Assembly: GCF_913566895.1 (NCBI RefSeq)
Contig: NZ_CAJYCN010000002.1
Coordinates: 1 to 64,000, forward strand
DNA: 64,000 nucleotides
Reading direction: 5' to 3'
Source of the DNA: Listeria ilorinensis
Lineage (GTDB): Bacteria; Bacillota; Bacilli; Lactobacillales; Listeriaceae
A program made the position numbers and the translations under genes. The notes beneath the pieces are model-generated. The model saw only the letters and a list, made by a program, of their open reading frames with translations. It was not told the DNA's origin and did no database searches. This document shows, piece after piece, positions 27,986 through 37,826 of this stretch (positions are counted from its first letter, which is position 1; the number at the start of each line of letters is the position of its first letter).

Positions 27986-28594
27986 TTATTTGGCTTTGTC
28001 ATAACGTTTGCCAACTGCATCCCAATCGATTACATTCCAGAAAGTATCAATATATTCTGGACGGCGATTTTGGAATTTCAAGTAGTAGGCATGTTCCCAC
28101 ACATCCAAGCCCAGAACTGGATAAGCGCCATCTGAAAGCGGTGAATCTTGATTTGGTGTGCTGATGATTTCAAGCTTCCCATTTTTTAAGATCAGCCAAG
28201 CCCAGCCAGAGCCAAAACGTGCGGCTGCCGCTGCTGCAAATTTTTCTTTGAACGTATCAAAGCTTCCAAAAGTACTGTCAATAGCCTCTTTTAGAGCACC
28301 TGTTGGTTCCCCGCCACCATTCGGACTTAAAATGGACCAGAATAATGTATGGTTCGCATGGCCGCCACCGTTGTTACGAACAGCTGTACGAATATCTTCC
28401 GGTACTTGATTCAAGTCGCTGATCAATTCTTCTACCGGTTTACTTGCTAAGTCATCGTGGCCTTTCAGCGCATCGTTTAATTTCGTTACATAAGTATTGT
28501 GGTGCTTTGTATAGTGGATTTCCATCGTTTCTTTATCAAAGTTTGGCTCCAAAGCATCATACGTATAGGGTAATTTTGGTAATTCATAAGTCAT
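27986..28594 (-). CDS. sodA: Manganese-type superoxide dismutase
   Basis: A 202-residue cytoplasmic superoxide dismutase. The four metal ligands can be placed: His in [10 protein letters not shown] near residue 27, His in [10 protein letters not shown] near 81, and Asp and His in [14 protein letters not shown] near 163-167. [10 protein letters not shown] and the [10 protein letters not shown] motif with neighbouring residues fit the Mn or cambialistic branch. AAGGAGG lies before ATG 28594; the frame extends upstream without a ribosome site. It is monocistronic. Confidence 0.96.
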   Translation of the reverse strand: MTYELPKLPYTYDALEPNFDKETMEIHYTKHHNTYVTKLNDALKGHDDLASKPVEELISDLNQVPEDIRTAVRNNGGGHANHTLFWSILSPNGGGEPTGALKEAIDSTFGSFDTFKEKFAAAAAARFGSGWAWLILKNGKLEIISTPNQDSPLSDGAYPVLGLDVWEHAYYLKFQNRRPEYIDTFWNVIDWDAVGKRYDKAK

Positions 28595-28893
28595 TAAAAA
28601 TTCCTCCTTGTTTTTTGAAATTGATTGCTGCAAAAGAAACCGCCAAGCAAATAGTTCACGGATCCACAACTATAGTACTAGAAGCGAGACCTATAACTTG
28701 CCCTTCTCTTACTTCTTTTAGACTACCACGGAACAAATCATGTTTCAAATTTTCTGCTTATACAGATAGTCTTCATTGCTTTTAGCAGCGTTTCAAGCTA
28801 TGATAAAAAAGTAAATGTCATGAATGCGGCATCCTTATCTATCTTCCCGTTCAAGATATTTTCAAACCATAATTGTGAGGTGCATGACGAAGA

Positions 28894-29686
28894 ATGAATA
28901 TTTTTAAGCGTTTCTGGAAGAGCCTTTATTCTCCTCCTGATATCGCCAAGTTTCGCAAAGGCAAAATCAGCCAGAGCATCATTTACATCATTGTTCTGAG
29001 TTTCGTTGCATTTCTGCCACTTGCTTATTTTACGACTATTTCATCAAACGATGCTTTAAAAGTTGGCAAAGAAACGATTCAAAAGGAAATTCCTGACTTT
29101 ACAGTGAAAAATGGTAAACTTGAGGCAGCAAATAAAAAAGATGATCTTCCGGTGACAATCGATGAAGGTAGTTTGCATTTATTTTTTGACCCTTCCGGCA
29201 CGTTAGATGCCGATGATGTCGATAACAAGATAGGTCCGTATGATGGAGCTGTGGCGCTTTTGTCAGACAGCATCTATATTACAGCAGGCGGTTATTCGCA
29301 GACCGTTTCCTATCAGACAGCTGGTATGTAGAAACAAGGCGGACCTCGTTTCTACATACCAGACAATTGAGGATTTATCCCGTTACTTTATTCCACTGAT
29401 TTTGTTCATGCTATTCTTATTTACACTAGGCGCTGCTTTCTTCCGCATTGCCATCTATGGCTTGTTCGGTTATATTTTGACCGGCTTCGGTCGCGGTGGC
29501 GTTTCTTACAAAGAAAACTGGATGATGGCTACTTACAGTGTTACTTTAGCTGTTACATTTACAATGGTGATGGAATGGCTCCAAGTCGCTGTGCCATTTG
29601 GTATGGAGATCAATATGGTTGTCAGCATGGTCGTACTTTTCTTGGCGATTCGCACTATTCAACCGCCAAAACAAGCCGAATCTTGA
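28894..29686 (+). pseudogene. DUF1189 family membrane protein, single-base frameshift
   Basis: The first frame reads 145 residues: an N-terminal membrane segment near 28-48, then an extracellular domain, ending at TAG 29329-29331. The rest of the family, four membrane segments with FRIAIYGLFGYILTGFGRGGVSYKENWMM, continues in the +1 frame to 29686. Dropping one base (T29329) joins GM to RNKADLVSTYQTIEDL and gives a normal 263-residue DUF1189 protein. The break lies inside a perfect inverted repeat. It may be a true mutation, a sequencing error at a hairpin, or a programmed shift; true mutation or error seem more likely. It corresponds in position to lmo1440. Function unknown. Confidence 0.8.
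29323..29360. repeat. Perfect 13-bp inverted repeat at the frameshift site
   Basis: GGTATGTAGAAAC (29323-29335) is the exact reverse complement of 29348-29360. The 12-base loop holds a further AGG/CCT pairing. The extra T29329 lies in the left arm and is needed for perfect pairing. Confidence 0.93.
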
Positions 29687-29709
29687 CCGCTACTTTCTCC
29701 AGTAGCGGT
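29686..29709 (+). terminator. Terminator of the DUF1189 gene
   Basis: A 9-bp stem ACCGCTACT/AGTAGCGGT with a 6-base loop followed by TTTTTT, starting at the last base of the stop codon. Confidence 0.88.
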
Positions 29710-29807
29710 TTTTTCTCAGCAATTTCTAATCAAAAGAAGCGTGCTTTCGCGCACATTTAGTGATATGATGATTTTTGATATTAGATGAACTTAAAGGAGT
29801 GATTTCC

Positions 29808-30896
29808 TTGAATGAACGAACTCACCGAACTAACACCCGCCCTGTTAAAGTTGGAAATTTAACAATTGGTGGAAGTAATGAACTGTTTATCCAAAGTATG
29901 ACAACAACCAAAACACATGATGTTGAAGCGACGGTTGCTGAAATTTTGCGCTTGGAGGAAGCTGGTTGTCAGATCGTCCGGGTAGCTTGTCCTGATGTAC
30001 GTGCGGCTGATGCGTTGGCAGATATCAAACGACAGATTCATATTCCGCTGGTTGCTGACATCCATTTTGATTATCGTTTAGCGCTCAAAGCAATTGAAGC
30101 TGGTGTAGATAAAATTAGAATCAATCCAGGTAATATCGGCCGAAAAGAACGTGTTGAAAAAGTCGTCAATGCCGCGAAAGCAAAAGGCATTCCTATTCGT
30201 ATCGGCGTCAATGCCGGCAGTTTAGAGAAAAAAATCATTCAAAAATATGGTTATCCGACTGCTGATGGAATGGTCGAAAGCGCCCTCCATCATATTCAAA
30301 TTTTAGAAGAGCTTGATTTTCATGATATTATCGTCTCGCTGAAAGCTTCAGATGTAAGCCTTGCGATTGAAGCCTATGATAAAGCAAGCCGCGCTTTCGA
30401 TTATCCACTTCATCTCGGAATTACCGAATCAGGCACGCAATTTGCTGGCGGCATTAAAAGTGCAGCTGGACTTGGTGCCATTTTGAGCCTTGGCATCGGT
30501 AATACGTTACGCGTCTCATTGAGCGCTGATCCAGTTGAAGAAATCAAAGTAGCTCGAGAACTGCTTAAATCATTTGGACTTGCTTCCAATGCAGCAACCT
30601 TGATTTCCTGCCCAACTTGTGGTCGGATTGAGATTGATTTGATCAGTATTGCCAATGAAGTCGAGGAATATATTTCGTCCATCAAAGCTCCAATTAAAGT
30701 AGCTGTCTTAGGTTGCGCTGTAAACGGACCAGGTGAAGCCAGAGAAGCAGATATTGGCATTGCTGGGGCAAATGGCGAGGGTCTGCTTTTCCGTGACGGC
30801 AAAATTGTCCGCAAAGTTCCGGAAGCTATCATGGTTGATGAATTAAAGAGAGAAATTGATATATTAGCAGAAGCCCATTTTGCTAAAGAAAAGTAG
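29808..30896 (+). CDS. ispG: 4-hydroxy-3-methylbut-2-enyl-diphosphate synthase IspG
   Basis: IspG (GcpE) makes HMBPP from MEcPP in the MEP isoprenoid pathway, using a 4Fe-4S cluster. The 362-residue protein has the TIM-barrel start [24 protein letters not shown] and the cluster cysteines in ISCPTCGR near residue 268 and [11 protein letters not shown] near 303. I chose TTG 29808 with AAAGGAG 8 bases upstream. The next enzyme of the pathway, IspH, is encoded at 39299-40294 in this window. Confidence 0.95.
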   Translation: MNERTHRTNTRPVKVGNLTIGGSNELFIQSMTTTKTHDVEATVAEILRLEEAGCQIVRVACPDVRAADALADIKRQIHIPLVADIHFDYRLALKAIEAGVDKIRINPGNIGRKERVEKVVNAAKAKGIPIRIGVNAGSLEKKIIQKYGYPTADGMVESALHHIQILEELDFHDIIVSLKASDVSLAIEAYDKASRAFDYPLHLGITESGTQFAGGIKSAAGLGAILSLGIGNTLRVSLSADPVEEIKVARELLKSFGLASNAATLISCPTCGRIEIDLISIANEVEEYISSIKAPIKVAVLGCAVNGPGEAREADIGIAGANGEGLLFRDGKIVRKVPEAIMVDELKREIDILAEAHFAKEK

Positions 30897-30930
30897 CTTG
30901 ATTAAGCTACAGACTCACATGATTAAACGA

Positions 30931-30965
30931 AAAAAAAGCGCAGAATCAAAAACTGCGCTTTTTTT
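30931..30965. terminator. Terminator after ispG
   Basis: A 13-bp stem made of an A7/T7 tract and GCGCAG/CTGCGC, 9-base loop. It works in both directions by sequence. Confidence 0.88.
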
Positions 30966-31003
30966 AGTTTGCTTGATGCTATGTTTGCTTCTGTAGAATA
31001 AGC

Positions 31004-31068
31004 AAAGAAAAGACGAAACCCAGGAGCGTGTGTGTTTAGGAGATTATTCCGGGTCTCGTCTTTTCTTT
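31004..31068 (-). terminator. Terminator of prsA
   Basis: An 18-bp stem with one mismatch (31004-31021 with 31051-31068), 29-base loop, A/T-rich at its base, ending the prsA transcript. Confidence 0.75.
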
Positions 31069-31079
31069 TTATCAAAAAC

Positions 31080-31967
31080 TTATTCAGTTGTTGAATCGCT
31101 TGAGCTTGTAGAAGTTGTGTCAAGGTAGCTGGATAAAGCATCTTTCAAGTCACTGTCTTTGATTTCAACATTGGCAGCTTTTAACTCTTTTGTAATGGCA
31201 GCAGTCATATTTTCAGTTGTCATTTTCGAATCAATGTAAGACTGTTTCACTTCATCCTTCACTTTGCTGTAACTTTCCTTCTCAGTTTTTTCCACTAACT
31301 GGATAAGATGATAACCATATGAGGTTTGAACGATATCACTAACATCCCCTTCATTTTCAAGGGCATAGGCAGCTTCTTCAAAAGATTCATCCATTTCACC
31401 AGGCCCAAACGGATCGAGCAGACCACCATTTGAAGATGTCGTTGTGTCTGTAGAATATTCTTCCGCCAAATCAGTGAATTTTTCACCATTATTCAGCTTT
31501 TCTTGCACTTCTTTTGCTGTATCTTCATCGTCCACCAGAATATGTCGGACTGTGATATCAGGTTCCCATGTATTCTTGTAATATTTTTTTAGTTTCTTTT
31601 CGCTGACATCCATATTGGCTTCTGTGGCCTTTTGAACCAGCAAGTTATATCGAATATTGTCTTTAAAGCTGTCTTTTGTCAAATTACTTGAGGCCAAGAC
31701 GCTTTCAAAACTATCCCCATACTGTTCTGCATATTTCTTATATTCGGCATTGACTTCTTTATTTGTGACATCATATTTAGCGCTCAATACTTTTTCAATA
31801 GTCAGTTGCTGCACTGCACTTTCTCCAGAATCAGCTTTCATGGCTTCATACAGATCATTTTCAGAGATATTACCTGCATCGGTTTTTACTACGGCGGAAG
31901 AGCCGCATCCAGCTAGTACTAAGGTTAGGCCAATTGCTCCGGCCGCGATGGTTTTTTTAAAATTCAT
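31080..31967 (-). CDS. prsA1: PrsA-type foldase lipoprotein (peptidyl-prolyl isomerase)
   Basis: A 295-residue extracellular post-translocation foldase. The lipoprotein signal ends at LAGC with Cys21 as the lipidated residue. A parvulin domain (about 137-230) contains VRHILVDDEDTA, FTDLAEEYSTD, GGLLDPFGPGEM and YGYHLIQL. The flanking helical domain is Lys/Asp-rich and the C-terminus is a Ser/Thr-rich tail. It corresponds to lmo1444, which is PrsA1 in L. monocytogenes; the paralogue number is inference from position. It is monocistronic. Confidence 0.88.
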   Translation of the reverse strand: MNFKKTIAAGAIGLTLVLAGCGSSAVVKTDAGNISENDLYEAMKADSGESAVQQLTIEKVLSAKYDVTNKEVNAEYKKYAEQYGDSFESVLASSNLTKDSFKDNIRYNLLVQKATEANMDVSEKKLKKYYKNTWEPDITVRHILVDDEDTAKEVQEKLNNGEKFTDLAEEYSTDTTTSSNGGLLDPFGPGEMDESFEEAAYALENEGDVSDIVQTSYGYHLIQLVEKTEKESYSKVKDEVKQSYIDSKMTTENMTAAITKELKAANVEIKDSDLKDALSSYLDTTSTSSSDSTTE

Positions 31968-32072
31968 TCGTTCTTGTCCTCTCCTTCTCTCGTCTACAAA
32001 TTAATCATAAAGAAAAACTTTGACGATAGTGCGAAGAGTTTATGAACGAACTATGAACAAACCGAGAAAGTT

Positions 32073-32693
32073 TTAAGATTCACTGATTTTAACACCAAAC
32101 TGAATGACGATCCCGGCTGCTTGATCAGGGCGAATCTTGAGACCTTTTAGCAGCTGCGGGCTAAAAATCAACCAATCAAATTCTGCTTTTCTAAGATCAA
32201 GTTGCGCTAAATTCGTATCAGAAAAATCTGCTCCATCTAGTTCTACTGTATCAAATTCTGTTTTCTTGAAAGCCACTTCCTGAAAAAAGATTTCTTTTAA
32301 GTTGGCGTGCTGAAATAGGCACTCTCTAATCTTACACAGCGAAAAGTTGCTACTTTCAAGTCGTGTCTCAATAAATGCCGTATCAACCAACAAACTTTGG
32401 ATGAAATTCGCCCCCGTCAATTTGCAATTATTAAATTCTGTTCGATAACAGACGATCTCTTCAAATTCAATACCTGAAAAATCAATACTGGAAAATTCAA
32501 TATCCAAAAGCTCAAGCCCTTTCCAGTTTATGCCTTCAAACGTACAGTTTTGAAAACGAACCTCCCGCATTTTTGGCAAATCATAGCGTCCTTCAAAGTG
32601 ACAATTTTTATAAGCTGTCTCAGGTTCAATTGCATTAGCTGCTAGCGTCTCATCTGTACGTTCCTCTTCAATATGTAAAACAGGTTTTCTCAT
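32073..32693 (-). CDS. Pentapeptide repeat protein
   Basis: A 206-residue protein. From about residue 25 to 170 it shows A(D/N)LXX-like repeats every five residues (for example CKLTGANFIQSLL, ANLKEIFFQEVAF, VELDGADFSDTNLAQLDLRKAEF), which should form a right-handed quadrilateral beta helix. Members include Qnr-like gyrase protectors, but most have no known role and no Qnr-specific features are evident. ATG 32693 follows GAGGAGG. It sits below zur and a terminator; I do not recall it at this place in L. monocytogenes. Confidence 0.82.
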   Translation of the reverse strand: MRKPVLHIEEERTDETLAANAIEPETAYKNCHFEGRYDLPKMREVRFQNCTFEGINWKGLELLDIEFSSIDFSGIEFEEIVCYRTEFNNCKLTGANFIQSLLVDTAFIETRLESSNFSLCKIRECLFQHANLKEIFFQEVAFKKTEFDTVELDGADFSDTNLAQLDLRKAEFDWLIFSPQLLKGLKIRPDQAAGIVIQFGVKISES

Positions 32694-32716
32694 TTTAAAT
32701 TCCTCCTCTTTGAAAA

Positions 32717-32744
32717 AAGATGCACCCTTGTAAAGATGCATCTT
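32717..32744 (-). terminator. Terminator of the zurAM-zur operon
   Basis: An 8-bp AAGATGCA/TGCATCTT stem, 12-base loop, followed by six U residues on the minus strand, four bases after the zur stop. Confidence 0.78.
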
Positions 32745-32747
32745 CAT

Positions 32748-33179
32748 TTAATTGACTCTTTTGGCCAAACAATCTGGGCAAGTCCCATAAACTTCAAACT
32801 TGTGTCCATCAATCTCGTAGCCCGGGAGCGATTCGCTTAAAAAATCCATCGGGCACATCATAATCTCCTTAGTCTTACCACAGCTAAGACAAATAAAGTG
32901 GTGGTGATGGTGCTCGTGAGAACAACTCATCCGGAAATTTTTTTCACCTGAAAGCTCAGTTTCCTCAAAAATCCCCAATTCTACAAATAGAGATAAATTA
33001 CGGTAAATAGTATCGAAACTAATGCCCGGAAAATCATCTTTCATATTCTCAAGGACATCTTTGGCTGTTAAATAGCAATTTTTACGCGCAAATAGATTGA
33101 TCAGAAATTCCCGTTTGTTAGTATATTTATAGCCTTTCTTTTTCATTTTGAGTAATGCTTCACTCGCTGATAGTGTCAT
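32748..33179 (-). CDS. zurR: Zinc uptake regulator Zur (Fur family)
   Basis: A 143-residue Fur-family repressor that binds DNA when loaded with zinc. The winged helix has [20 protein letters not shown] near residues 52-72. Metal-binding residues include the His run [19 protein letters not shown] and the structural zinc pairs CLSCG and CPDCLAKR. I prefer ATG 33179 with GAGG upstream; a GTG nine bases further overlaps the SD. It overlaps zurM and is the third gene of the zinc uptake operon. It should act on the box at 1129-1149. Confidence 0.92.
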   Translation of the reverse strand: MTLSASEALLKMKKKGYKYTNKREFLINLFARKNCYLTAKDVLENMKDDFPGISFDTIYRNLSLFVELGIFEETELSGEKNFRMSCSHEHHHHHFICLSCGKTKEIMMCPMDFLSESLPGYEIDGHKFEVYGTCPDCLAKRVN

Positions 33180-34038
33180 TTTCTTCACCTCGATTTCGAA
33201 TCACCCGTTTTAAAGCGATTTTTTGATACACAATGGTCAAAATCAAAATTAATACAGAGATCAAAACAATGGTGCCACCGGGTGCTAAGTTTAAATAATA
33301 GGCGCTGACAAGGCCGCCCATCACAGCAACTTCACCAAAAATAATGGAAATAATGATCGTCTGCTTAAAGCCTTTTGCAATCCGGATCGCAGCTGCAACC
33401 GGCAAGGTCATCAGGCTGGAAACAAGTAAGATCCCCACAATCCGCATCGAACTTGCGATCACAAGCGCCACTAGGATCATAAAAATCAAATCGAATGCTT
33501 TGGCACGCAGTCCAGAAACACGCGCGTACTCTTCATCAAACGATAACAAAAAAAGTTCTTTATATAAAAGCAGAATAACAAGAAATACAACAAGCGCCAC
33601 TATGACAATCGTGATCATATCAGCACGGCTAACGGCACTGACGCTACCAAAAAGATAACTGAACAAATCTGTATTAAAACCATTAGCAAGTGAAATAAAG
33701 ATCACAGAGAAGCCCATACCAGCTGACATAATGATCGGAATGGCTAATTCTTCAAAATGTTTATAAACAGAACGCAGTTTTTCCATCAGAATGGAGCCAA
33801 TTGTTGCAAATCCGAAACCCAAGTAAAGCGGATTTAGTGCAGCAAGCGGCGGATATACTTTGCTCAAGAAGAGACTGACAGCGATTCCCCCTAATGTCAC
33901 ATGGCTAAGGGCATCAGCCATCAATGACAGCTTGCGCACCACGATGAAGCTACCTAGAAGCGGTGCAACGATGCCGATCACCAAACCGACAATAAAGGTA
34001 TTGCGGATAAAATCATAATGAAAGAGTGTGGCAATCAC
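33160..34038 (-). CDS. zurM: Zinc ABC transporter permease ZurM
   Basis: A 292-residue ABC-3 type permease with about eight membrane segments, family pattern [34 protein letters not shown] near residues 15-50. It forms the channel of the ZnuABC-like zinc importer with ZurA. Start choice: GTG 34038 follows a G-rich run by 8 bases and gives the short N-terminus usual for the family. ATG 34059 is an alternative. It overlaps zurA by up to 26 bases and zur by 20, so the three are tightly coupled. No substrate-binding protein gene is nearby. Confidence 0.88.
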   Translation of the reverse strand: MIATLFHYDFIRNTFIVGLVIGIVAPLLGSFIVVRKLSLMADALSHVTLGGIAVSLFLSKVYPPLAALNPLYLGFGFATIGSILMEKLRSVYKHFEELAIPIIMSAGMGFSVIFISLANGFNTDLFSYLFGSVSAVSRADMITIVIVALVVFLVILLLYKELFLLSFDEEYARVSGLRAKAFDLIFMILVALVIASSMRIVGILLVSSLMTLPVAAAIRIAKGFKQTIIISIIFGEVAVMGGLVSAYYLNLAPGGTIVLISVLILILTIVYQKIALKRVIRNRGEENDTISE

Positions 34039-34792
34039 AATGCTGGCCCCCCATTTCATTTTCCTTAGCTCGAGCCTCGATTTCACGTTCATCTAGATAG
34101 AGCTGATAATCGTGCCGCGTGCCTTCAAATAAAATTCGCTGGTTGATGCTGATGATCTGATCGATATATTGGTTTATAGCAAGTTGATCATGTGTCACAA
34201 GCAGGAGGGTTAAGCCTCTTTCCCTGTGAAGCTTTTGAAGTAGCTCATAAAACGAGCGCACATTTTCGATATCCACACCGACGGTCGGTTCGTCCAAAAT
34301 CAACATATCGGGATTACTGACTAGGCTGCGAGCAATAAACACACGCTGCTGCTGGCCACCTGACAGCTCTCCGATATTCCGTTTTAAGAATTGTTCCATC
34401 CCAACGATTGCAAGCGTCTCACAAATAGCTGCTTCATCTGCTTTATTCAACATTTTAAAGAGACCTTTTTTCTTGGTCAGTCCGCTTGCTACCACTTCTT
34501 TCACACTAGCGGGAAAAGCAGAATTAAAGGCATTGGCTTTTTGAGAAACAAAACCGATCCGCTCCCAAGCTTTAAATTTTTCACTGGGTTCGCCAAAAAT
34601 CGTGATTTCGCCTCGCTGCTTTTTCAGCACGCCAAGAATCAATTTTAATAGAGTCGATTTTCCTGAACCGTTTGGCCCGATCAACCCTGTAAAACTGCCT
34701 TCTTCAACTGATAAATGTATATTTTTCAAAACTTCCTCTTTGTCATAATGAAAAGAGAGATTTTTTACCGAGATCAATTCTGCCATACGCAT
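34013..34792 (-). CDS. zurA: Zinc ABC transporter ATPase ZurA
   Basis: The 259-residue ATPase of the zinc importer: Walker A GPNGSGKSTLL near residue 40, signature LSGGQQQRVFIARSL, Walker B MLILDEPTVGVD, H-loop VTHD. The C-terminal tail ends in a Cys/His-containing [12 protein letters not shown] that may reflect metal contact, or only the overlap with zurM. It is the first gene of the operon with its own promoter. Confidence 0.92.
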   Translation of the reverse strand: MRMAELISVKNLSFHYDKEEVLKNIHLSVEEGSFTGLIGPNGSGKSTLLKLILGVLKKQRGEITIFGEPSEKFKAWERIGFVSQKANAFNSAFPASVKEVVASGLTKKKGLFKMLNKADEAAICETLAIVGMEQFLKRNIGELSGGQQQRVFIARSLVSNPDMLILDEPTVGVDIENVRSFYELLQKLHRERGLTLLLVTHDQLAINQYIDQIISINQRILFEGTRHDYQLYLDEREIEARAKENEMGGQHCDCHTLSL

Positions 34793-34832
34793 TCTCCTTC
34801 AAAGTAGCAACTGCCACTTTTTCACTCCTTCT

Positions 34833-34879
34833 AGTATAGTAAAAAAAGCGCTGCTTGTAAATCGGAATGAATCTTATTC
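34833..34879 (-). promoter_or_regulatory. zurA promoter with overlapping degenerate Zur box
   Basis: On the minus strand, TTTACA (34861-34856), 17 bases, TATACT (34838-34833). A partly conserved Zur-like palindrome lies at 34859-34879. Its left half AAATCGGAATGA matches the consensus at 9 of 10 fixed bases, while the right half is poor. It overlaps the -35, the right place for self-control by Zur. Confidence 0.45.
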
Positions 34880-35001
34880 GTTAAAAAAGGTTTGAAGATC
34901 GCGACATGTGGAAAACTAGAAAGAAGATTGAATGTTTTTTGCGTATTCAATTATTTTTTTGTACAATAAGCAATGAACTTATTTAGGAGGTGTAACTTGA
35001 A

Positions 35002-35718
35002 ATGCGTATTCTGTGGATGTACTTAACGTACTTTCTAATGATCGCCATCAATGCTTTTGCCAATATATTACCACTCAACGGAATGACAACAGGTGACATC
35101 AGTAATCAGTTCCCGGTACTTTTCACACCAAGTGGTTATGTATTTACGATTTGGAGTCTTATTTATTTAGCCTTACTGATTTGGCTGATCGCCATTACAA
35201 TTCAGCGTCAACGCCTGACACGACCGATTGCCAGCTGTTTTATTACAACGAATCTGTTGAACAGTTTATGGATCATCGTGTGGCATTTTGAATGGGTTGG
35301 GACATCCATTTTGGTGATGGTTTTGCTACTTATCATGTTGATGCTCTTTTACCGTGCGGAACGGCAAATGGCGCAAAATTCTTACATATGGATCGCACCA
35401 CTATCGCTTTATATTGGCTGGATCACTGTAGCACTTTTGGCGAATATCAGCTACTTTTTCCATGCGATTGGACAACCGAATTTTCTTGGGATCGGTGAAG
35501 TGATTTGGGCACTTTTCTTTCTGTTTCTTGGCTTCTGCTTGGGACTTTTTGTTCGTTATCAGAAAAAAGATATCCTTTATCCGCTTGTTATTGTCTGGGC
35601 ATTTGTTGGCATTTTCGTTCGGGATCAAGCAACGAGCGAGATTGTAGCCGTTTCAGCACTTGTTTTAGCTATTTTACTCTTTCTTCTCAACTGGTTCCGC
35701 TTACGTAAAACGGCATAA
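35002..35718 (+). CDS. TspO/MBR-related tryptophan-rich membrane protein
   Basis: A 238-residue integral membrane protein with about seven hydrophobic segments. It has the TspO-like pattern PVLFTPSGYVFTIWSLIYLALL near residues 45-65 and LLNSLWIIVWHFEW near 90-102. True TspO proteins are about 160 residues with five segments and bind tetrapyrroles; this longer version is a related but uncharacterised group. AGGAGG lies upstream of the ATG. It is monocistronic. Confidence 0.75.
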   Translation: MRILWMYLTYFLMIAINAFANILPLNGMTTGDISNQFPVLFTPSGYVFTIWSLIYLALLIWLIAITIQRQRLTRPIASCFITTNLLNSLWIIVWHFEWVGTSILVMVLLLIMLMLFYRAERQMAQNSYIWIAPLSLYIGWITVALLANISYFFHAIGQPNFLGIGEVIWALFFLFLGFCLGLFVRYQKKDILYPLVIVWAFVGIFVRDQATSEIVAVSALVLAILLFLLNWFRLRKTA

Positions 35719-35723
35719 AAATG

Positions 35724-35755
35724 AAACAGCAGTTAGAAAAAATCGACTGCTGTTT
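35724..35755 (+). terminator. Terminator of the TspO-like gene
   Basis: A 10-bp stem AAACAGCAGT/ACTGCTGTTT followed by T4, directly after the gene. Confidence 0.85.
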
Positions 35756-35857
35756 TTTTATGTAATTTTCAGTTCCATCCATTATCTTTTTTAGATACTT
35801 AAAGAAAAACTCTCTTCATACAAATCCTTTCATCACGCTTCAATCTATTTAATAGAA

Positions 35858-35882
35858 AAAGGACTCTATAAAAGAATCCTTT
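35858..35882 (-). terminator. Terminator of ppaC
   Basis: A 9-bp stem on the minus strand (one G-U) with a 7-base loop followed by a U-run, about 47 bases after the ppaC stop. Confidence 0.65.
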
Positions 35883-35928
35883 CTCTGCTATTATTATCAG
35901 CCTCTCAATAGAAAGCGATACATCCTTT

Positions 35929-36852
35929 TTAATTGAACATTTCTGTTAAAACAGGGACAACTTGTTTTTTACGGGAAACAACTCCTGCAAGTGGTGCTTG
36001 ACCATTCTCAAGTTGTACATGATAAGCGCGTTCTACCGCACCTGTTTCTTCTCCAAAAGCGAGTCCAACTGAATCGTTTGTCAAAATGTTTGTGATTACG
36101 AATAAATAAAGATCAAGACCTTTTTCTTGTATCGTTTGTTGAATCACTGCATCCACTTCTTGACGGCGGTTCAAAACATCTGCTGCATCTACGACATTTA
36201 TTTGAGCAATTTCGACTTTTTTACCATTCATATCGAACTCTTTTGCATCAAGTAATAATTCAGCAACTGTTTTTTGGCTGACATCTGCTCCTGCACGCAA
36301 CATATCCATGCCATAAGTTTTAAGATTTACAGCTGCAATCCCTGCCAGTTTTTCTGCTGCCGCAACATCTTCTTCTGTGCATGTTGGTGATTGAAAGAGC
36401 AATGTGTCTGAAATGATGGCAGAAAGCATCAAACCTGCTACTACTTTAGAAATTTCCACACCTTTTTCAGCAAATAATTTAGTCAAAATCGTGGCCGTAC
36501 AACCAACTGGTTCAGCCCGGTAGTAAAGCGGATCTGCCGTTTCAAAATTTGCGATACGATGGTGATCTACAACTGTATGTACTGTAACTTCTTTGATATC
36601 ATCGACACTTTGCTGGCTTTCGTTATGATCTACCAAGCAAACCGTCCCAACTTCATTCGCCGCAGTGGAAACTAGACGAGGTTCCGTCTGATTAAAATGA
36701 TTCAAAACGAATTCTGTTTCTGTGTTGAGTTCCCCTAGACGAACTGCTTCAATGTCCCAGCCTTCTGCTTTTTTTAATTCACTAAAAGCAATTGCTGAAC
36801 AAATGGCATCTGTATCTGGATTTTTATGCCCAAAAACAAGTACTTTTTCCAT
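35929..36852 (-). CDS. ppaC: Manganese-dependent inorganic pyrophosphatase
   Basis: A 307-residue family II pyrophosphatase of the DHH superfamily, which removes pyrophosphate in the cytoplasm. It has [17 protein letters not shown] at residues 7-23, [11 protein letters not shown] near 73, [10 protein letters not shown] (the DHH motif) near 95, and a C-terminal DHHA2 domain with the substrate-contacting SRKKQVVP near 295. It lacks the CBS insert of regulated forms. It is transcribed after nfo, 65 bases apart. Confidence 0.95.
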   Translation of the reverse strand: MEKVLVFGHKNPDTDAICSAIAFSELKKAEGWDIEAVRLGELNTETEFVLNHFNQTEPRLVSTAANEVGTVCLVDHNESQQSVDDIKEVTVHTVVDHHRIANFETADPLYYRAEPVGCTATILTKLFAEKGVEISKVVAGLMLSAIISDTLLFQSPTCTEEDVAAAEKLAGIAAVNLKTYGMDMLRAGADVSQKTVAELLLDAKEFDMNGKKVEIAQINVVDAADVLNRRQEVDAVIQQTIQEKGLDLYLFVITNILTNDSVGLAFGEETGAVERAYHVQLENGQAPLAGVVSRKKQVVPVLTEMFN

Positions 36853-36917
36853 GACTTTCTCTCCTTTTCCTCTTCTGTATTTTTCATATTAACAAAAAGA
36901 GCCGTTTTTCGTAAAGC

Positions 36918-37811
36918 CTATTCCGCCATAATTTTTTCCAAAATATTAGGATCAAAAGTTTGCGTGCGCAACATCTCGATTTCAAATTTATACGGTGGGC
37001 GTTTATTTTTCTTATCTTCCCCTACATAAGGTGTTTCTAGAATCCTTGGACGGTCTGCAAGCTGCGGATGGTGCACGATGTAATTCAAGGCATCAAAACC
37101 GATATGACCAAAACCAATATTGGCATGGCGATCTTTCCCAGCACCTCGTACATTCTTACTATCATTGATGTGCAGGACTTTTAATCGATCAATCCCGATG
37201 ATTCGATCAAACTCATTCAATACACCATCAAAGTCTTCTACGATATCATAGCCAGCATCATGTGTATGACAAGTATCAAATGTGACCGAAAGTAATTCAT
37301 TATGCGTGACCCCTTCTATAATCCGGGCCAATTCCTCAAAATTACGACCAATTTCAGTCCCTTTCCCAGCCATGGTTTCCAGTGCGATCTGCACATCATG
37401 GGTTGGATCTAACGCTTCATTCAAACCTTTAACAATCTGTGCAATTCCTTTGTCAACACCTTCACCCACATGGGCTCCTGGATGTAGCACAATTTGTTTG
37501 GCGCCGATTGCGGCAGTTCGTTCAATTTCAGAACGAAGGAAATTAACACCAAGTTCAAAGGTTTCCGGTTTGACTGTATTGCCGATATTAATGATATAGG
37601 GTGCATGGACAACGATATCAGCTTGGTTATTTGCAGCCATATTGGCACGCCCTGCTTCAATATTTAACTCTTCAATGGGTTTCCGTCGTGTATTTTGCGG
37701 AGCACCAGTATAAATCATAAATGTATTCGCACCATAAGAAGCTGCTTCTTCACTGGAACTAAGCAGCATCCCTTTGCCACTCATGGAAACATGCGAACCA
37801 ATTCTTAGCAT
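36918..37811 (-). CDS. nfo: Endonuclease IV
   Basis: A 297-residue AP endonuclease for base excision repair. The trinuclear zinc ligands are spread through the TIM barrel: HVS near residue 8, VVHAPYI near 69, VLHPGAH near 110, LETMAG near 145, [11 protein letters not shown] near 180, HINDSKN near 216, [10 protein letters not shown] near 230 and ETP near 261. It starts 15 bases after cshB and is probably co-transcribed with it. Confidence 0.95.
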   Translation of the reverse strand: MLRIGSHVSMSGKGMLLSSSEEAASYGANTFMIYTGAPQNTRRKPIEELNIEAGRANMAANNQADIVVHAPYIINIGNTVKPETFELGVNFLRSEIERTAAIGAKQIVLHPGAHVGEGVDKGIAQIVKGLNEALDPTHDVQIALETMAGKGTEIGRNFEELARIIEGVTHNELLSVTFDTCHTHDAGYDIVEDFDGVLNEFDRIIGIDRLKVLHINDSKNVRGAGKDRHANIGFGHIGFDALNYIVHHPQLADRPRILETPYVGEDKKNKRPPYKFEIEMLRTQTFDPNILEKIMAE

Positions 37812-37826
37812 TATCTCGTCCCCCTT

